DNA of 64,000 nt from an uncultured Gammaproteobacteria bacterium (GCA_902556205.1 CACDVH010000002.1:124001-188000); one strand, 5' to 3'. Shown: positions 26,215-35,015, numbered from the stretch's first letter. Notes: a model not told the origin generated them from the sequence alone. Numbers and translations: made by a program.

Positions 26215-27488
26215 AATTAATTAGGTTATTAATCTTTTCTTCTGTTTTCATTTCACTTTCAGCGCATGCGCTTCTTGAGGTGAATGTTATTAAAACAAGA
26301 GAAGCTGCATTCCCTATAGTTATCGCACCATTTGAGGTTGTAGGGAGCTCAAATAGTGTTGATATAGCTAAAATTATCAGAAATAACTTAAATCGATCTG
26401 GCCAGTTTAATGCTTTAAGTACTGAAGCTTTAATAACCAACCAAATTGACTTTAATTTTTGGCAGGAGCATAAAAAAGATGCAGTTGTTTTTGGGAAAAT
26501 TGAACAAGTAAGCTCTAAGGTCTATAACGTTTATATCTACATTTATGATGTTTTTTCTGAAAAGAGCTTATATCAAAAGAAAATTAGGGTTCACAACAGT
26601 GGATTTAGGAGAATTGCTCATTTCTTAAGTGATAAGATTTATTATGTTCTTTTGGGTCAAAAAGGAGCTTTTGACACTAGGCTTTCTTATGTCACAGTGA
26701 CTGAGAATTCTAATGATGGCAGAACATACAAACTGCAAATTTCTGATTCTGATGGTTACAACCCTCAAACTGTTGTAAGGTCCTCGAACCCAATCCTATC
26801 TCCTGCATGGTCAAGAGATCAAAAAAAATTAGCCTATGTTTCATTTAAGAATAATAGATCTGAAGTTTTTGTAATGACACCATTTATGAAAACTGTGCCA
26901 ATAAAATTACCAAAATTTGATGGGATTGCTTCTTCTCCAACCTGGCATCCAAATGGGGAGAGCATTGCCTTAACTATCTCTAAGCAAGGAAATAAAGATA
27001 TCTATCTCTATGACTTTAAGTCAAAAAAACTAGAAAGATTAACAAAGAATATTTCTATCGATACTGAAGCTAGTTTTTCACCTGATGGTAGCAAAATAGC
27101 TTTCACCTCAAACAGAACAGGACAAGTTCAAGTTTATATTAAGGATTTAAAATCAGGAAAAATTTCAAGAGCTACATTTGAGGGTAGATACAATGCCAAA
27201 CCTGTTTTTTCACCAGATGGAAAAGATCTTGCATTAATCCATCGCGTAGGAAAAGACTATCGACTTGCATTGCTTGATATTGCATCAAGAGATTTAACAG
27301 TATTGACTCAAAATAAATCTGATGAGTCGCCATATTTTTCTCCAAATGGTGGTATGATTATTTATTCAACTAATAGAGACAACAAAGGAATTTTGTCTAT
27401 AATTTCACTCTATAACAACCAAGTTGTAGAATTGATGCAAAAAGAGGGCGAGGTAAGAGAGCCAAGCTGGTCAAACTATTCAAATTAA
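26211..27488 (+). CDS. tolB: Periplasmic Tol-Pal protein TolB
   Basis: 425 residues from a GTG that overlaps the iscX stop. A signal peptide (...SLSAHA) precedes the N-terminal domain (AAFPIVIAPFEVVG) and a six-bladed beta-propeller whose blades show SPAWSRDQKKLAYVSF, SPTWHPNGESIALT, EASFSPDGSKIAFTSNRTGQ and PVFSPDGKDLAL. TolB binds Pal and the TolA C-terminal domain and helps outer-membrane constriction at division. pal and cpoB follow; tolQRA are not in the window. Confidence 0.96.
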   Translation: MKLIRLLIFSSVFISLSAHALLEVNVIKTREAAFPIVIAPFEVVGSSNSVDIAKIIRNNLNRSGQFNALSTEALITNQIDFNFWQEHKKDAVVFGKIEQVSSKVYNVYIYIYDVFSEKSLYQKKIRVHNSGFRRIAHFLSDKIYYVLLGQKGAFDTRLSYVTVTENSNDGRTYKLQISDSDGYNPQTVVRSSNPILSPAWSRDQKKLAYVSFKNNRSEVFVMTPFMKTVPIKLPKFDGIASSPTWHPNGESIALTISKQGNKDIYLYDFKSKKLERLTKNISIDTEASFSPDGSKIAFTSNRTGQVQVYIKDLKSGKISRATFEGRYNAKPVFSPDGKDLALIHRVGKDYRLALLDIASRDLTVLTQNKSDESPYFSPNGGMIIYSTNRDNKGILSIISLYNNQVVELMQKEGEVREPSWSNYSN

Positions 27489-27500
27489 GGAAATCATAAA

Positions 27501-28349
27501 ATGTCAAAAAAAATTCTATTATTGTCAAGTGTAATTTTTCTGAGTTCATGTGCTACAACAAACATATCTGAGCTTGGTGATAAATTCTTAGACTTAATTA
27601 ATCCATCTGATGATGCTACTGAAGTCGCTATGTTGAGTGGAGAAGAAACCTTGGTTGCAATGGACCAAACTGGAGGCTTCACTATTGATGAACTAGAGGC
27701 ATTATCTAATGATGAGCTTATAGCAATTGCTAAAGAAAAAGGGCTTGAAGACTTAATCCTTCTTGATGAAGATGGCAATCTACTTAACAGAGACCAAATA
27801 ATTAATGCCATTGTTGAGAGCGCTGAACTCCTTGAAAGTAAATCAGATGAACTTGAGTCAATGTCAGATGATGAATTAATTGAAGTCGCTGTTGCTAAAG
27901 GCTTAAGTGAAGAGATAGTTCTTGATGCTGATGGTAACTTAGCTAATAGGGAAGAGCTTATAGAAACTCTACTAGAGGATGCTGCTGCAACTGAAGCTGC
28001 AATCAGTGAGTTTAGCAATAATGCTGATTCATTCACTTTATACTTTGCTTATGATGACACTGAAATTGACGAAGTAGCCACTAGAATTATCATTCAACAT
28101 GCAAACTTTATGCAAAGCAATCCATCAGTAAATCTTCGCCTGGAAGGGCATGCTGACGAAAGAGGAACTAGGGAATACAACTTAGCCCTTGGTGAAAATC
28201 GAGCCCTGAGCGTTAAAGAGGTTCTTGGTCTTTATAATTTAGATGATAGAATCATTGTTGTTAGCTATGGGGAAGAGCAGCCAATTCTTACTGGTAGCAA
28301 TGAAGAAGCCTGGGAAAAAAATAGAAGGGTAGAGCTCGTCTATTATTAA
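27501..28349 (+). CDS. pal: Peptidoglycan-associated lipoprotein (Pal-like) with a tandem-repeat insertion
   Basis: 282 residues; typical Pal is about 170. The lipobox FLSSC puts the lipid anchor at C17. The C-terminal OmpA domain (about 178-282) is intact: LYFAYDDTEIDE, then GHADERGTREYNLALGENRA. In between lie two tandem 45-residue repeats (about 64-108 and 117-161, offset 53), each with an ELIAIAKEKGL-like helix, a LDEDGN turn and a REELIETLLEDA-like helix, resembling short SAP/Rho-N-type helical modules. They would lengthen and acidify the tether between outer membrane and peptidoglycan. It follows tolB by 12 bases. Confidence 0.9.
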   Translation: MSKKILLLSSVIFLSSCATTNISELGDKFLDLINPSDDATEVAMLSGEETLVAMDQTGGFTIDELEALSNDELIAIAKEKGLEDLILLDEDGNLLNRDQIINAIVESAELLESKSDELESMSDDELIEVAVAKGLSEEIVLDADGNLANREELIETLLEDAAATEAAISEFSNNADSFTLYFAYDDTEIDEVATRIIIQHANFMQSNPSVNLRLEGHADERGTREYNLALGENRALSVKEVLGLYNLDDRIIVVSYGEEQPILTGSNEEAWEKNRRVELVYY

Positions 28350-28395
28350 ACAATAAGTTTCACTTTATTTTTAAAAATCACCTTTTTCTCGTGTG

Positions 28396-29052
28396 ATGAA
28401 AAAGATATTATTTAGATTTTGTTTATTTTTTAACTTACTAATCCTATCGTGTATTAGTGTATTTGCTAGTGAGGGCTTAAACCCAATTCTAGTGTTAAAC
28501 AAATTAGAGTATATTGAAAATAAATTTGAAAAAGAAATCCATTCTTTAAATGATGAGATTGAAATTCTTAGAGAAAATCAGAGATTAAACTCAGAAAAAA
28601 TTAATGAACTGCTTCAGATGATTGAAATAAATCAATCTAGCAACAAAAAAACTGTTCAGTCAGCTTCAACAACCCAAAATACAGAGCCAGTTAAATTCTT
28701 TGGTGATGGTAAAAATGCATTTGTTCTTGGTGATTATGAAAAATCAATTGAACTCTTTTTAGCTTACCTTGAAACCTCTCCAAGCTCGTTGAGAATAACA
28801 GACACTATGCTTTGGCTTGGTCGTGCCTATTTTTATAGTGAATCTTTTTTAGATTCTAAAGCCTCTTATCTGGAATATCAAGCAATGGGTCAAGATCATC
28901 CTAAATTTGCTGACTCTCTTTATGAATTATCTAAAGTTCTTATTGAGCTAGATGAGAATGTTCAAGCAAAACTATTATTAGATAAAATGCTTAGTGAATA
29001 TCCTGGTCATACTCTATCAAGTAAGGCATCTGCATTGCTTCAAAACCTTTAA
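28396..29052 (+). CDS. cpoB: Tol-Pal system protein CpoB (YbgF)
   Basis: About 218 residues from the ATG at 28396. Signal peptide to about residue 23, then a coiled coil (about 30-75, KLEYIENKFEKEIHSLNDEIEIL...) that trimerises in known CpoB, then tetratricopeptide repeats (FFGDGKNAFVLGDYEKSIELFLAYLETSPSS; DTMLWLGRAYFYSESFLDSKASYLEYQ). CpoB links outer-membrane constriction with peptidoglycan synthesis at the septum. It closes the tolB-pal-cpoB order and pabB follows within 3 bases. Confidence 0.93.
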   Translation: MKKILFRFCLFFNLLILSCISVFASEGLNPILVLNKLEYIENKFEKEIHSLNDEIEILRENQRLNSEKINELLQMIEINQSSNKKTVQSASTTQNTEPVKFFGDGKNAFVLGDYEKSIELFLAYLETSPSSLRITDTMLWLGRAYFYSESFLDSKASYLEYQAMGQDHPKFADSLYELSKVLIELDENVQAKLLLDKMLSEYPGHTLSSKASALLQNL

Positions 29053-29055
29053 AAA

Positions 29056-30345
29056 GTGGCAGTTCATGAGATACAAAAAGTTGATTTGGCTTCTTTTTGT
29101 TATAGTAATAAAGATAGATACCCATTTTTGCTAGAAAGCGTTAATCATAACGAAAATAATAGATACTCTTTATTGTTTGCCTTTCCGGGAGAAAGTGTAG
29201 TTTTAAACAATCTTTCAGACTTTAATTTCCTAAAGAAGCTTGATAATTATTGTATTCAAAATAATATCAACTCAGAGCTTCCTTTTACTGGTGGTTGGTT
29301 TGTTTATCTTTCTTACGAACTGATTGGTCAAATTGAACCAACATTAAAGCCTTTAAGCCACGATTCTAATTTGCCAATTGCCTATGCAGTAAAAATACCA
29401 ACAGTAATTTATACCGATCACAAGCTTGGAAAAACTTTCCTATATGATGAAGAAGATAATCAATCTCGTATTAGTCAAATATTAACTGATATAAATTCAT
29501 TAGTAAACGCTCCAAATCAGCCTATTAAGGGAAAAATTCGAGAAGAAAACGAAGAGAAGTTTATTGAAGGGGTTAAAGGTAGCCTAGACTACATTTTTGC
29601 TGGAGACGTTTTTCAAGTTAATTTGTCAAGACAGTGGAATTATGATCTTGATTCTAATCTTGATTCTTCTATTATTTACAGTAAGCTTAAAAAAGCTAAT
29701 CCAGCGCCATTTTCAGCTCTTATTCAATACAATGACTTTAGTATTATTTCATCTTCACCGGAGCGACTTTTTAGTGTTAATAAAGGCATTTTAGAGACTA
29801 GGCCAATTGCAGGAACACATCCTAGAGGTCAAGGCGATTCTGATCAAACTCAAAAAGAAAATTTGATAAGTCACCCTAAAGAAATTGCGGAGCACGTAAT
29901 GCTCTTAGACCTTGAAAGAAATGACATGGGTAGGGTGTGTGAATATGGGAGTGTTTATGTCAATGAAATTATGACATTAGAGACATATCCTTACGTTCAC
30001 CATATTGTATCCAATATAAAGGGAAACCTTCGAGAAAGCATTGGTATAAAGGGAATAGTTGAGTCGTTATTTCCTGGCGGAACAATAACAGGATGCCCTA
30101 AAGTTAGATGTATGGAAATAATTAGTGAACTTGAGCAAATGCCAAGAGAAGCTTACACAGGCTCAGTTGGGTATATAAGTAATAATGGAAAAATGGACTT
30201 CAACATACTTATTAGAAGCTTTACCAAACAAGACAAAACTCTTACATTTAGAGCTGGAGCAGGCATTGTCTATGACTCTATCCCAGAAAACGAGCTAGCT
30301 GAAACAAGACATAAGGCTCAAGGTCTTATAAAAGTTTTTCAATAA
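29056..30345 (+). CDS. pabB: Aminodeoxychorismate synthase component I
   Basis: 429 residues from a GTG start. The chorismate-binding domain has SSPERLF, ETRPIAGTHPRG, LDLERNDMGRV, LETYPYVHHIVSNIKG, SLFPGGTITGCPKVRCMEII and the final AGAGIVYDSIPENELAET. This set, with CPKVRCMEII, fits PabB-type proteins better than TrpE. It makes 4-amino-4-deoxychorismate for folate together with a PabA glutaminase not seen in the window. The residue equivalent to the active-site lysine of Escherichia coli PabB (RPIKGT) is alanine, as in a subset of the family; anthranilate synthase therefore remains a minor alternative. Confidence 0.85.
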   Translation: MAVHEIQKVDLASFCYSNKDRYPFLLESVNHNENNRYSLLFAFPGESVVLNNLSDFNFLKKLDNYCIQNNINSELPFTGGWFVYLSYELIGQIEPTLKPLSHDSNLPIAYAVKIPTVIYTDHKLGKTFLYDEEDNQSRISQILTDINSLVNAPNQPIKGKIREENEEKFIEGVKGSLDYIFAGDVFQVNLSRQWNYDLDSNLDSSIIYSKLKKANPAPFSALIQYNDFSIISSSPERLFSVNKGILETRPIAGTHPRGQGDSDQTQKENLISHPKEIAEHVMLLDLERNDMGRVCEYGSVYVNEIMTLETYPYVHHIVSNIKGNLRESIGIKGIVESLFPGGTITGCPKVRCMEIISELEQMPREAYTGSVGYISNNGKMDFNILIRSFTKQDKTLTFRAGAGIVYDSIPENELAETRHKAQGLIKVFQ

Positions 30346-30353
30346 ATTATTAT

Positions 30354-32237
30354 TTAAGGCTTGAAATTAGAGGTCATAGGATATCTTCTCTCTCTTCCAA
30401 AGGCATTACTACTAACCTTAGGGCCAGGAGCGGATTGACGTCTTTTGTATTCATTCCTAAGAATTAAAGAGGTAATTTTTTTGACGTTTTCAGGGCTATG
30501 CCCATGTGCAATAATTTCACTAACAGATTGCTTCTCCTCAACAAATCTTTTTAAAATATCGTCCAATATGTCATAGGGTGGAAGAGAATCTTGATCGACC
30601 TGATCAGGAGCAAGTTCAGCAGAAGGAGGTCTAGTAATAACCCTTGATGGGATAACTTCTGATATCGTGTTACGATATTTAGACAGTTTATACACCATAC
30701 TCTTAGAAATATCTTTGAGTGGAGCAAAACCGCCACACATATCTCCATAGAGTGTGGCATAACCAACCGCCATTTCAGACTTATTTCCTGTGGCAAGGAC
30801 AATTTTATGATGTTTATTCGAAAGAGCCATCAGTAAAGTTCCTCTAACTCTAGACTGAATATTTTCTTCAGTAGTATCAACAGAATTGTTCTGAAAAAAA
30901 TCAGATAAAGAAGTATTAAAAGAATCAACCATATTATGAATGTCTATATTTGAAAAGTGGACACCTTGAGTTCTTGCTTGCATCTCAGAATCAGTCAAAC
31001 TAATTTCAGATGTATATTCATAAGGCATCATTACGGCATGAACATTCTCAGCACCGATTGCATCAACTGCTATAGCAAGAGTTAAAGCTGAATCAATGCC
31101 TCCAGATAATCCTATTAAAGCACCGCCAAAAGAATTTTTAGTAATATAGTCTCTAGTAGCTAATACAAGCGCCGAGTATATAGATGATTCATCACTAGTA
31201 AGCATTGGCTTTAATGAGGAATCATTATAAGAGAGTGAAACTTCTTCAAAAGCAGGCATTTCAAAAATTAACTCGCCTTGATTGTCAATAACAAATGAAT
31301 TTCCATCAAAAACAACCTCATCTTGCCCACCAACCATATTGATGTAAACAAAAGAAATACCAAACTCTAGAGAATATTTTTGGCAAATAGATACTCTTTC
31401 AGAGTGCTTATTAAGTTGAAAAGGCGATGCATTTATAGAAATGACCATATCAATATTTTCCCTACAAGCTTTCTTGATAGGGCCATCAACCCATTGATCC
31501 TCACAAATTAGAACTCCAATCTTAGTGTTTTGACAGTCAAAAGTTAAAGACTCATTACCGGAGGTAAAATAACGTTTTTCATCAAAAACACCATAGTTAG
31601 GCAGTTCTTGCTTGTTATAAATGTGTTGAATTTTATTTTCTTGAATTAAATAAGCACTGTTGTATAAACTTTTATCAATTTGACTAGGCGCCCCAAAAAG
31701 AACATAAATACTAAAGGGGACCGATTCAGATAAACGATTAATTTCTTTATTCACTTGATTGATAAATCCATCTCGCAACAATAGATCTTCTGGGGGGTAC
31801 CCGGTTAGAGCAAGCTCAGGAAAAACAATAAGATGTGCACCATTCTCACTTGCGGCGATAGACAATTCAATAATTTTATTAGCATTAGATTGAATATCTC
31901 CAACAATAGGGTTAATTTGGGCGATTTGGATTTTGATTGGTAATGATTCAGAAAATATTTTATCTAGTTGCTCTTGCCAGAATTTGGCCTTCAAATTATT
32001 TCCCGTTGAAATTGCATGCTCTAATTTAGTATTGGCAACAATTTCAGCAGGATCAATATCAAGTATATTAGCAAAAAGCCAGGCATGAGTTTCACTCAAA
32101 GCAGCCTTTCCAGAGCTATATTTACTAAGGTTAGATTGGTTTATCTCATATTCTTTAGAGATCTTATAATCAGAAAAACCAGTCTTATTTCGCACCATAG
32201 CAAGGTATTCAGTTGTTTTAATATGCATAGGCTTCAT
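30354..32237 (-). CDS. nadE: Glutamine-dependent NAD+ synthetase with a fused N-terminal helix-turn-helix domain
   Basis: 627 residues. From about residue 101 it is an ordinary NadE: nitrilase-type glutaminase with E141 (FPELALTGYPPEDLL), K209 (YNKQELPNYG) and C245 (LICEDQW), then the synthetase P-loop LSGGIDS (378-383). The first 95 residues are not part of NadE: TTEYLAMVRNKTGFSDYKISKEYEIN, NLSKYSSGKAALS, then ILDIDPAEIVA, followed by a helix with FWQEQL, match phage-related HTH proteins of the DUF3693 type. No start codon lies between the two parts, so this looks like a true fusion. An inverted repeat just upstream (32254-32289) may be its operator. Confidence 0.93.
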   Translation of the reverse strand: MKPMHIKTTEYLAMVRNKTGFSDYKISKEYEINQSNLSKYSSGKAALSETHAWLFANILDIDPAEIVANTKLEHAISTGNNLKAKFWQEQLDKIFSESLPIKIQIAQINPIVGDIQSNANKIIELSIAASENGAHLIVFPELALTGYPPEDLLLRDGFINQVNKEINRLSESVPFSIYVLFGAPSQIDKSLYNSAYLIQENKIQHIYNKQELPNYGVFDEKRYFTSGNESLTFDCQNTKIGVLICEDQWVDGPIKKACRENIDMVISINASPFQLNKHSERVSICQKYSLEFGISFVYINMVGGQDEVVFDGNSFVIDNQGELIFEMPAFEEVSLSYNDSSLKPMLTSDESSIYSALVLATRDYITKNSFGGALIGLSGGIDSALTLAIAVDAIGAENVHAVMMPYEYTSEISLTDSEMQARTQGVHFSNIDIHNMVDSFNTSLSDFFQNNSVDTTEENIQSRVRGTLLMALSNKHHKIVLATGNKSEMAVGYATLYGDMCGGFAPLKDISKSMVYKLSKYRNTISEVIPSRVITRPPSAELAPDQVDQDSLPPYDILDDILKRFVEEKQSVSEIIAHGHSPENVKKITSLILRNEYKRRQSAPGPKVSSNAFGRERRYPMTSNFKP

Positions 32238-32253
32238 TAATTAAACTCAATAT

Positions 32254-32289
32254 TAGTTATTTTATACCACTATAGGTAAAAAATAACTA
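32254..32289. promoter_or_regulatory. Near-perfect inverted repeat upstream of nadE, candidate operator
   Basis: The arms TAGTTATTTTATACC (32254-32268) and GGTAAAAAATAACTA (32275-32289) match at 14 of 15 positions around the 6-base centre ACTATA. On the minus strand it overlaps a possible -10 box (TATAAA) and ends 17 bases before the nadE ATG. A dimeric HTH protein bound here would block transcription; the HTH domain of NadE itself is the obvious candidate. The remaining gap to 32664 is AT-rich with no gene; a TATACT at 32635-32640 lies close to the aapJ ribosome site, without a convincing -35. Confidence 0.65.
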
Positions 32290-32664
32290 TATATTACTAA
32301 ATTGATACAGAAAAATACATGTAAGAAATACCTAAAATTAGTATAACTTATTGATTTAAATGAATAAAATACTATTATTTAATTATGTTTTAATTCTGAT
32401 ATTCTCTTAATTAATAGTGCTTTGATGACTAAAGATGATCTATATTAGTAGAATCGTTAGTTGAATTAAATTCAATTTTATATAAGTTCAAAACTACAAA
32501 TATATTGTATTAATGGGATTAAATTAAAAAAGAAGGTTGAATTGATTTAAATTATTTTTTTACAAATTAATTGGTATTCTTTATTGAACTAGTGATAAAA
32601 TTTCTCTAATCCTCATTCAATTGTGAAGGATTGTTATACTTTGAAACTCATTAAGGAGATATAT

Positions 32665-33672
32665 ATGAAACAATTATTAAAATTGTCTGCTGCTTCATTG
32701 TTAGTTGTTGGCGCTCTTAGTGTCCAGGCTTCTACTTTAGGCGACGTTCAAGCAAAAGGCTACGTTTCTTGTGGCGTATCTAAAGGTCTTGCAGGATTTT
32801 CTTCTGCTGACTCTTCTGGTACTTGGACTGGTGTAGACGTTGACGTATGTCGTGCTGTTGCTGCTGCAACTCTTGGCGACGCACAAAAGGTTAAATTTGT
32901 ACCTTTAACAGCTAAAGAAAGATTTACTGCACTTCAATCTGGTGAAATCGACATGTTGTCTAGAAATACTACATGGACAATTACTCGTGATGCCTCTTTA
33001 GGATTGAACTTTGCTGGTGTTAACTACTATGATGGTCAAGGCTTCATGGTTAAATCTTCACTAGGCGTATCTAGTGCTATGGAATTAAGTGGTGCTGCTG
33101 TATGTATTCAGGCAGGTACAACTACTGAATTAAATCTAGCAGACTGGGGTAAAGCAAATGGTATCGAATACAACTCAGTTGTTTCTGACACAAATGCTCA
33201 AACTCTAACTAACTATGATGCTGGCCGTTGTGATGTATTAACAACTGACGCTTCTGGTCTATATTCAATGCGTGCTGCTGCTTCAGATCCTTCTGAGCAC
33301 GTAGTGCTTCCAGAAATCATTTCTAAAGAGCCTTTAGGCCCTGTTGTTCGTCAAGGTGACGACCAGTGGTTTAACATTGTAAGATGGTCTCTAAATGCTA
33401 TGATTACTGCTGAAGAGCTAGGTGTAACCAGCGCAACTGTTGACGATGTTTCAAACAACCCTGAGCGTGAGCGCTTAATGGGTCGTTCTGGTAGTACTCA
33501 TGAGTATGTTGGTCTGACTCCAGACTGGACTTACCAAATCGTTAAGCAAGTAGGTAACTATTCTGAAAGCTTTGAGCGTAATATTGGTATTAATACTCCA
33601 ATTGGTATTGCTCGTGGTGTTAACGCACTATGGACTGACGGTGGTATCTTATACTCACCTCCATTTAGATAA
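32665..33672 (+). CDS. aapJ: General L-amino-acid ABC transporter, periplasmic binding protein
   Basis: 335 residues from the ATG at 32665, which follows TTAAGGAGAT; an in-frame upstream GTG would add residues before the signal peptide and is rejected. Signal peptide ends ...ALSVQA. The SBP_bac_3 fold shows KGYVSCGVSKGLAGFSSADSSGTWTGVDVDVCRAVAAA, EIDMLSRNTTWTITRD and DWTYQIVKQVGNY, all typical of AapJ. Arginine codons are mostly CGT here but AGA in neighbouring genes, a sign of high expression. A strong terminator follows, so the binding protein is probably made in large excess over the membrane subunits. Confidence 0.94.
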   Translation: MKQLLKLSAASLLVVGALSVQASTLGDVQAKGYVSCGVSKGLAGFSSADSSGTWTGVDVDVCRAVAAATLGDAQKVKFVPLTAKERFTALQSGEIDMLSRNTTWTITRDASLGLNFAGVNYYDGQGFMVKSSLGVSSAMELSGAAVCIQAGTTTELNLADWGKANGIEYNSVVSDTNAQTLTNYDAGRCDVLTTDASGLYSMRAAASDPSEHVVLPEIISKEPLGPVVRQGDDQWFNIVRWSLNAMITAEELGVTSATVDDVSNNPERERLMGRSGSTHEYVGLTPDWTYQIVKQVGNYSESFERNIGINTPIGIARGVNALWTDGGILYSPPFR

Positions 33673-33694
33673 GCAATTATCTAGTTAGAACCTA

Positions 33695-33727
33695 AACCAG
33701 CCTGCTTTTAGCAGGCTGGTTTTTTTA
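33695..33727 (+). terminator. Intrinsic terminator after aapJ
   Basis: An 11-base perfect stem, AACCAGCCTGC with GCAGGCTGGTT, around the loop TTTTA, followed by a run of T. It sits between aapJ and the permease genes, as in the betaine transporter operon of this window. Confidence 0.92.
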
Positions 33728-33786
33728 TACTTTTTTTTATTCTCAAATGCTCATTTTTAGTAAAATGAGCTGATTAATATCGTTTA

Positions 33787-35013
33787 ATGTATATGAAAAA
33801 AATAATCCTCGACTCTTTAGGCAAATCTCAACACAGAGGGTTAAACTTTCGTGACATGCTTTATAACAATGAGGCAAGAGCATTTTTCTTCCAAATTGTT
33901 ACCTTTGTCCTTGTCGTGGGACTATTCTACACAGCAATTGGAAACCTCTTTCAAAATATTGATGAGAGGGGAATTAATACAGGCTTCACGTTTCTAAAAA
34001 ATAGAGCTGGATTTGATATTCTTCCTTTTCTAGGCAACTATGTTGTTGACTACACGCCCGAATCCTCAAATTTCAGCGTTTTTTATGTCGGACTTGTAAA
34101 TACCCTAGTCGTTGCATTTGTTGGAATTATCTTATCTACCCTGATCGGTCTCCTCATTGGTATCGCTAGACTTTCAAACAATTATCTAGTTGCGAAGCTT
34201 GCAGGTGGATATATAGAACTTTTTCGAAATGTACCCATACTTCTACAAATTCTTTTTTGGTACAACTTATTTATCAATCTTTTTCCTCACCCTAAACAGA
34301 GCTTTGCTTTCTTTGACATAATGTTTCTCAATCAAAGAGGGCTTTATCTTCCAAAGCCAATTCCTGAGGATGGTTTTATGCTGGCTGCCATATCATTATT
34401 ATTGGGCATAATCGCTTCTTATTTTGTTAAAAAATACTACAAGAAGAAGCATGAATTGACTGGGATACATACCAGCACTTGGCCTTTTTCAATAGCTCTA
34501 ATTCTTGGCCTACCAATTATTGTTTTTCTTATTCTAGGATCACCTCTTCAGTTCGACATAGCTGTATTAGGAAAATTTAACTTAAGAGGGGGGATGAATG
34601 TTGTCCCAGAATTCTTGGCTTTAACTTTTGCTTTGAGCGTTTATACTGCGACTTACATTGCAGAGGCAATTAGATCAGGTATTGAGGCAGTAGACAAAGG
34701 CCAAAAAGAGGCCGCTGCAGCAATTGGGCTAACACCAACTCAATCGCTCAAATTAATTATTTTGCCTCAAGCATTAAGAGTAGCAATACCGCCAACAATT
34801 AATCAGTATCTGAATCTGACAAAGAACTCATCCCTTGCTACAGCAATTGGGTACCCAGAGCTTATGAGTGCTTTTGGAGGCACAGTTCTTAATCAGGTTG
34901 GTCAGGCTGTTGAAATTTTAGCAATGGCGATGCTAGTTTATCTGGTGATATCCCTATTTATATCCTTGTTGCTAAACTATGTAAATAATAAAATGGCTAT
35001 CCAGGGAAGATAA
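33787..35013 (+). CDS. aapQ: General L-amino-acid ABC transporter permease
   Basis: 408 residues (ATG codons at 33787 and 33793). NIDERGINTGFTFLKNRAGFDI near residue 60 is characteristic of AapQ, as is the long segment between the first permease helices (about 175-265). The HisM-type coupling region EAIRSGIEAVDKGQKEAAAAIGLTPTQSLKLIILPQALRVAIPP is intact. It forms the inner-membrane channel with AapM; the next gene starts 2 bases after its stop. Confidence 0.93.
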   Translation: MYMKKIILDSLGKSQHRGLNFRDMLYNNEARAFFFQIVTFVLVVGLFYTAIGNLFQNIDERGINTGFTFLKNRAGFDILPFLGNYVVDYTPESSNFSVFYVGLVNTLVVAFVGIILSTLIGLLIGIARLSNNYLVAKLAGGYIELFRNVPILLQILFWYNLFINLFPHPKQSFAFFDIMFLNQRGLYLPKPIPEDGFMLAAISLLLGIIASYFVKKYYKKKHELTGIHTSTWPFSIALILGLPIIVFLILGSPLQFDIAVLGKFNLRGGMNVVPEFLALTFALSVYTATYIAEAIRSGIEAVDKGQKEAAAAIGLTPTQSLKLIILPQALRVAIPPTINQYLNLTKNSSLATAIGYPELMSAFGGTVLNQVGQAVEILAMAMLVYLVISLFISLLLNYVNNKMAIQGR

Positions 35014-35015
35014 CT

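Noticed and set aside
27494-28036. A 180-codon minus-strand serine-rich frame under pal
   Set aside because: Serine and leucine richness results from reading the acidic repeat codons backwards.
32590-32640. Promoter of aapJ at TATACT 32635-32640
   Set aside because: No acceptable -35 hexamer lies 16-18 bases upstream, and the start would fall almost on the ribosome site, so it is not listed as a promoter.
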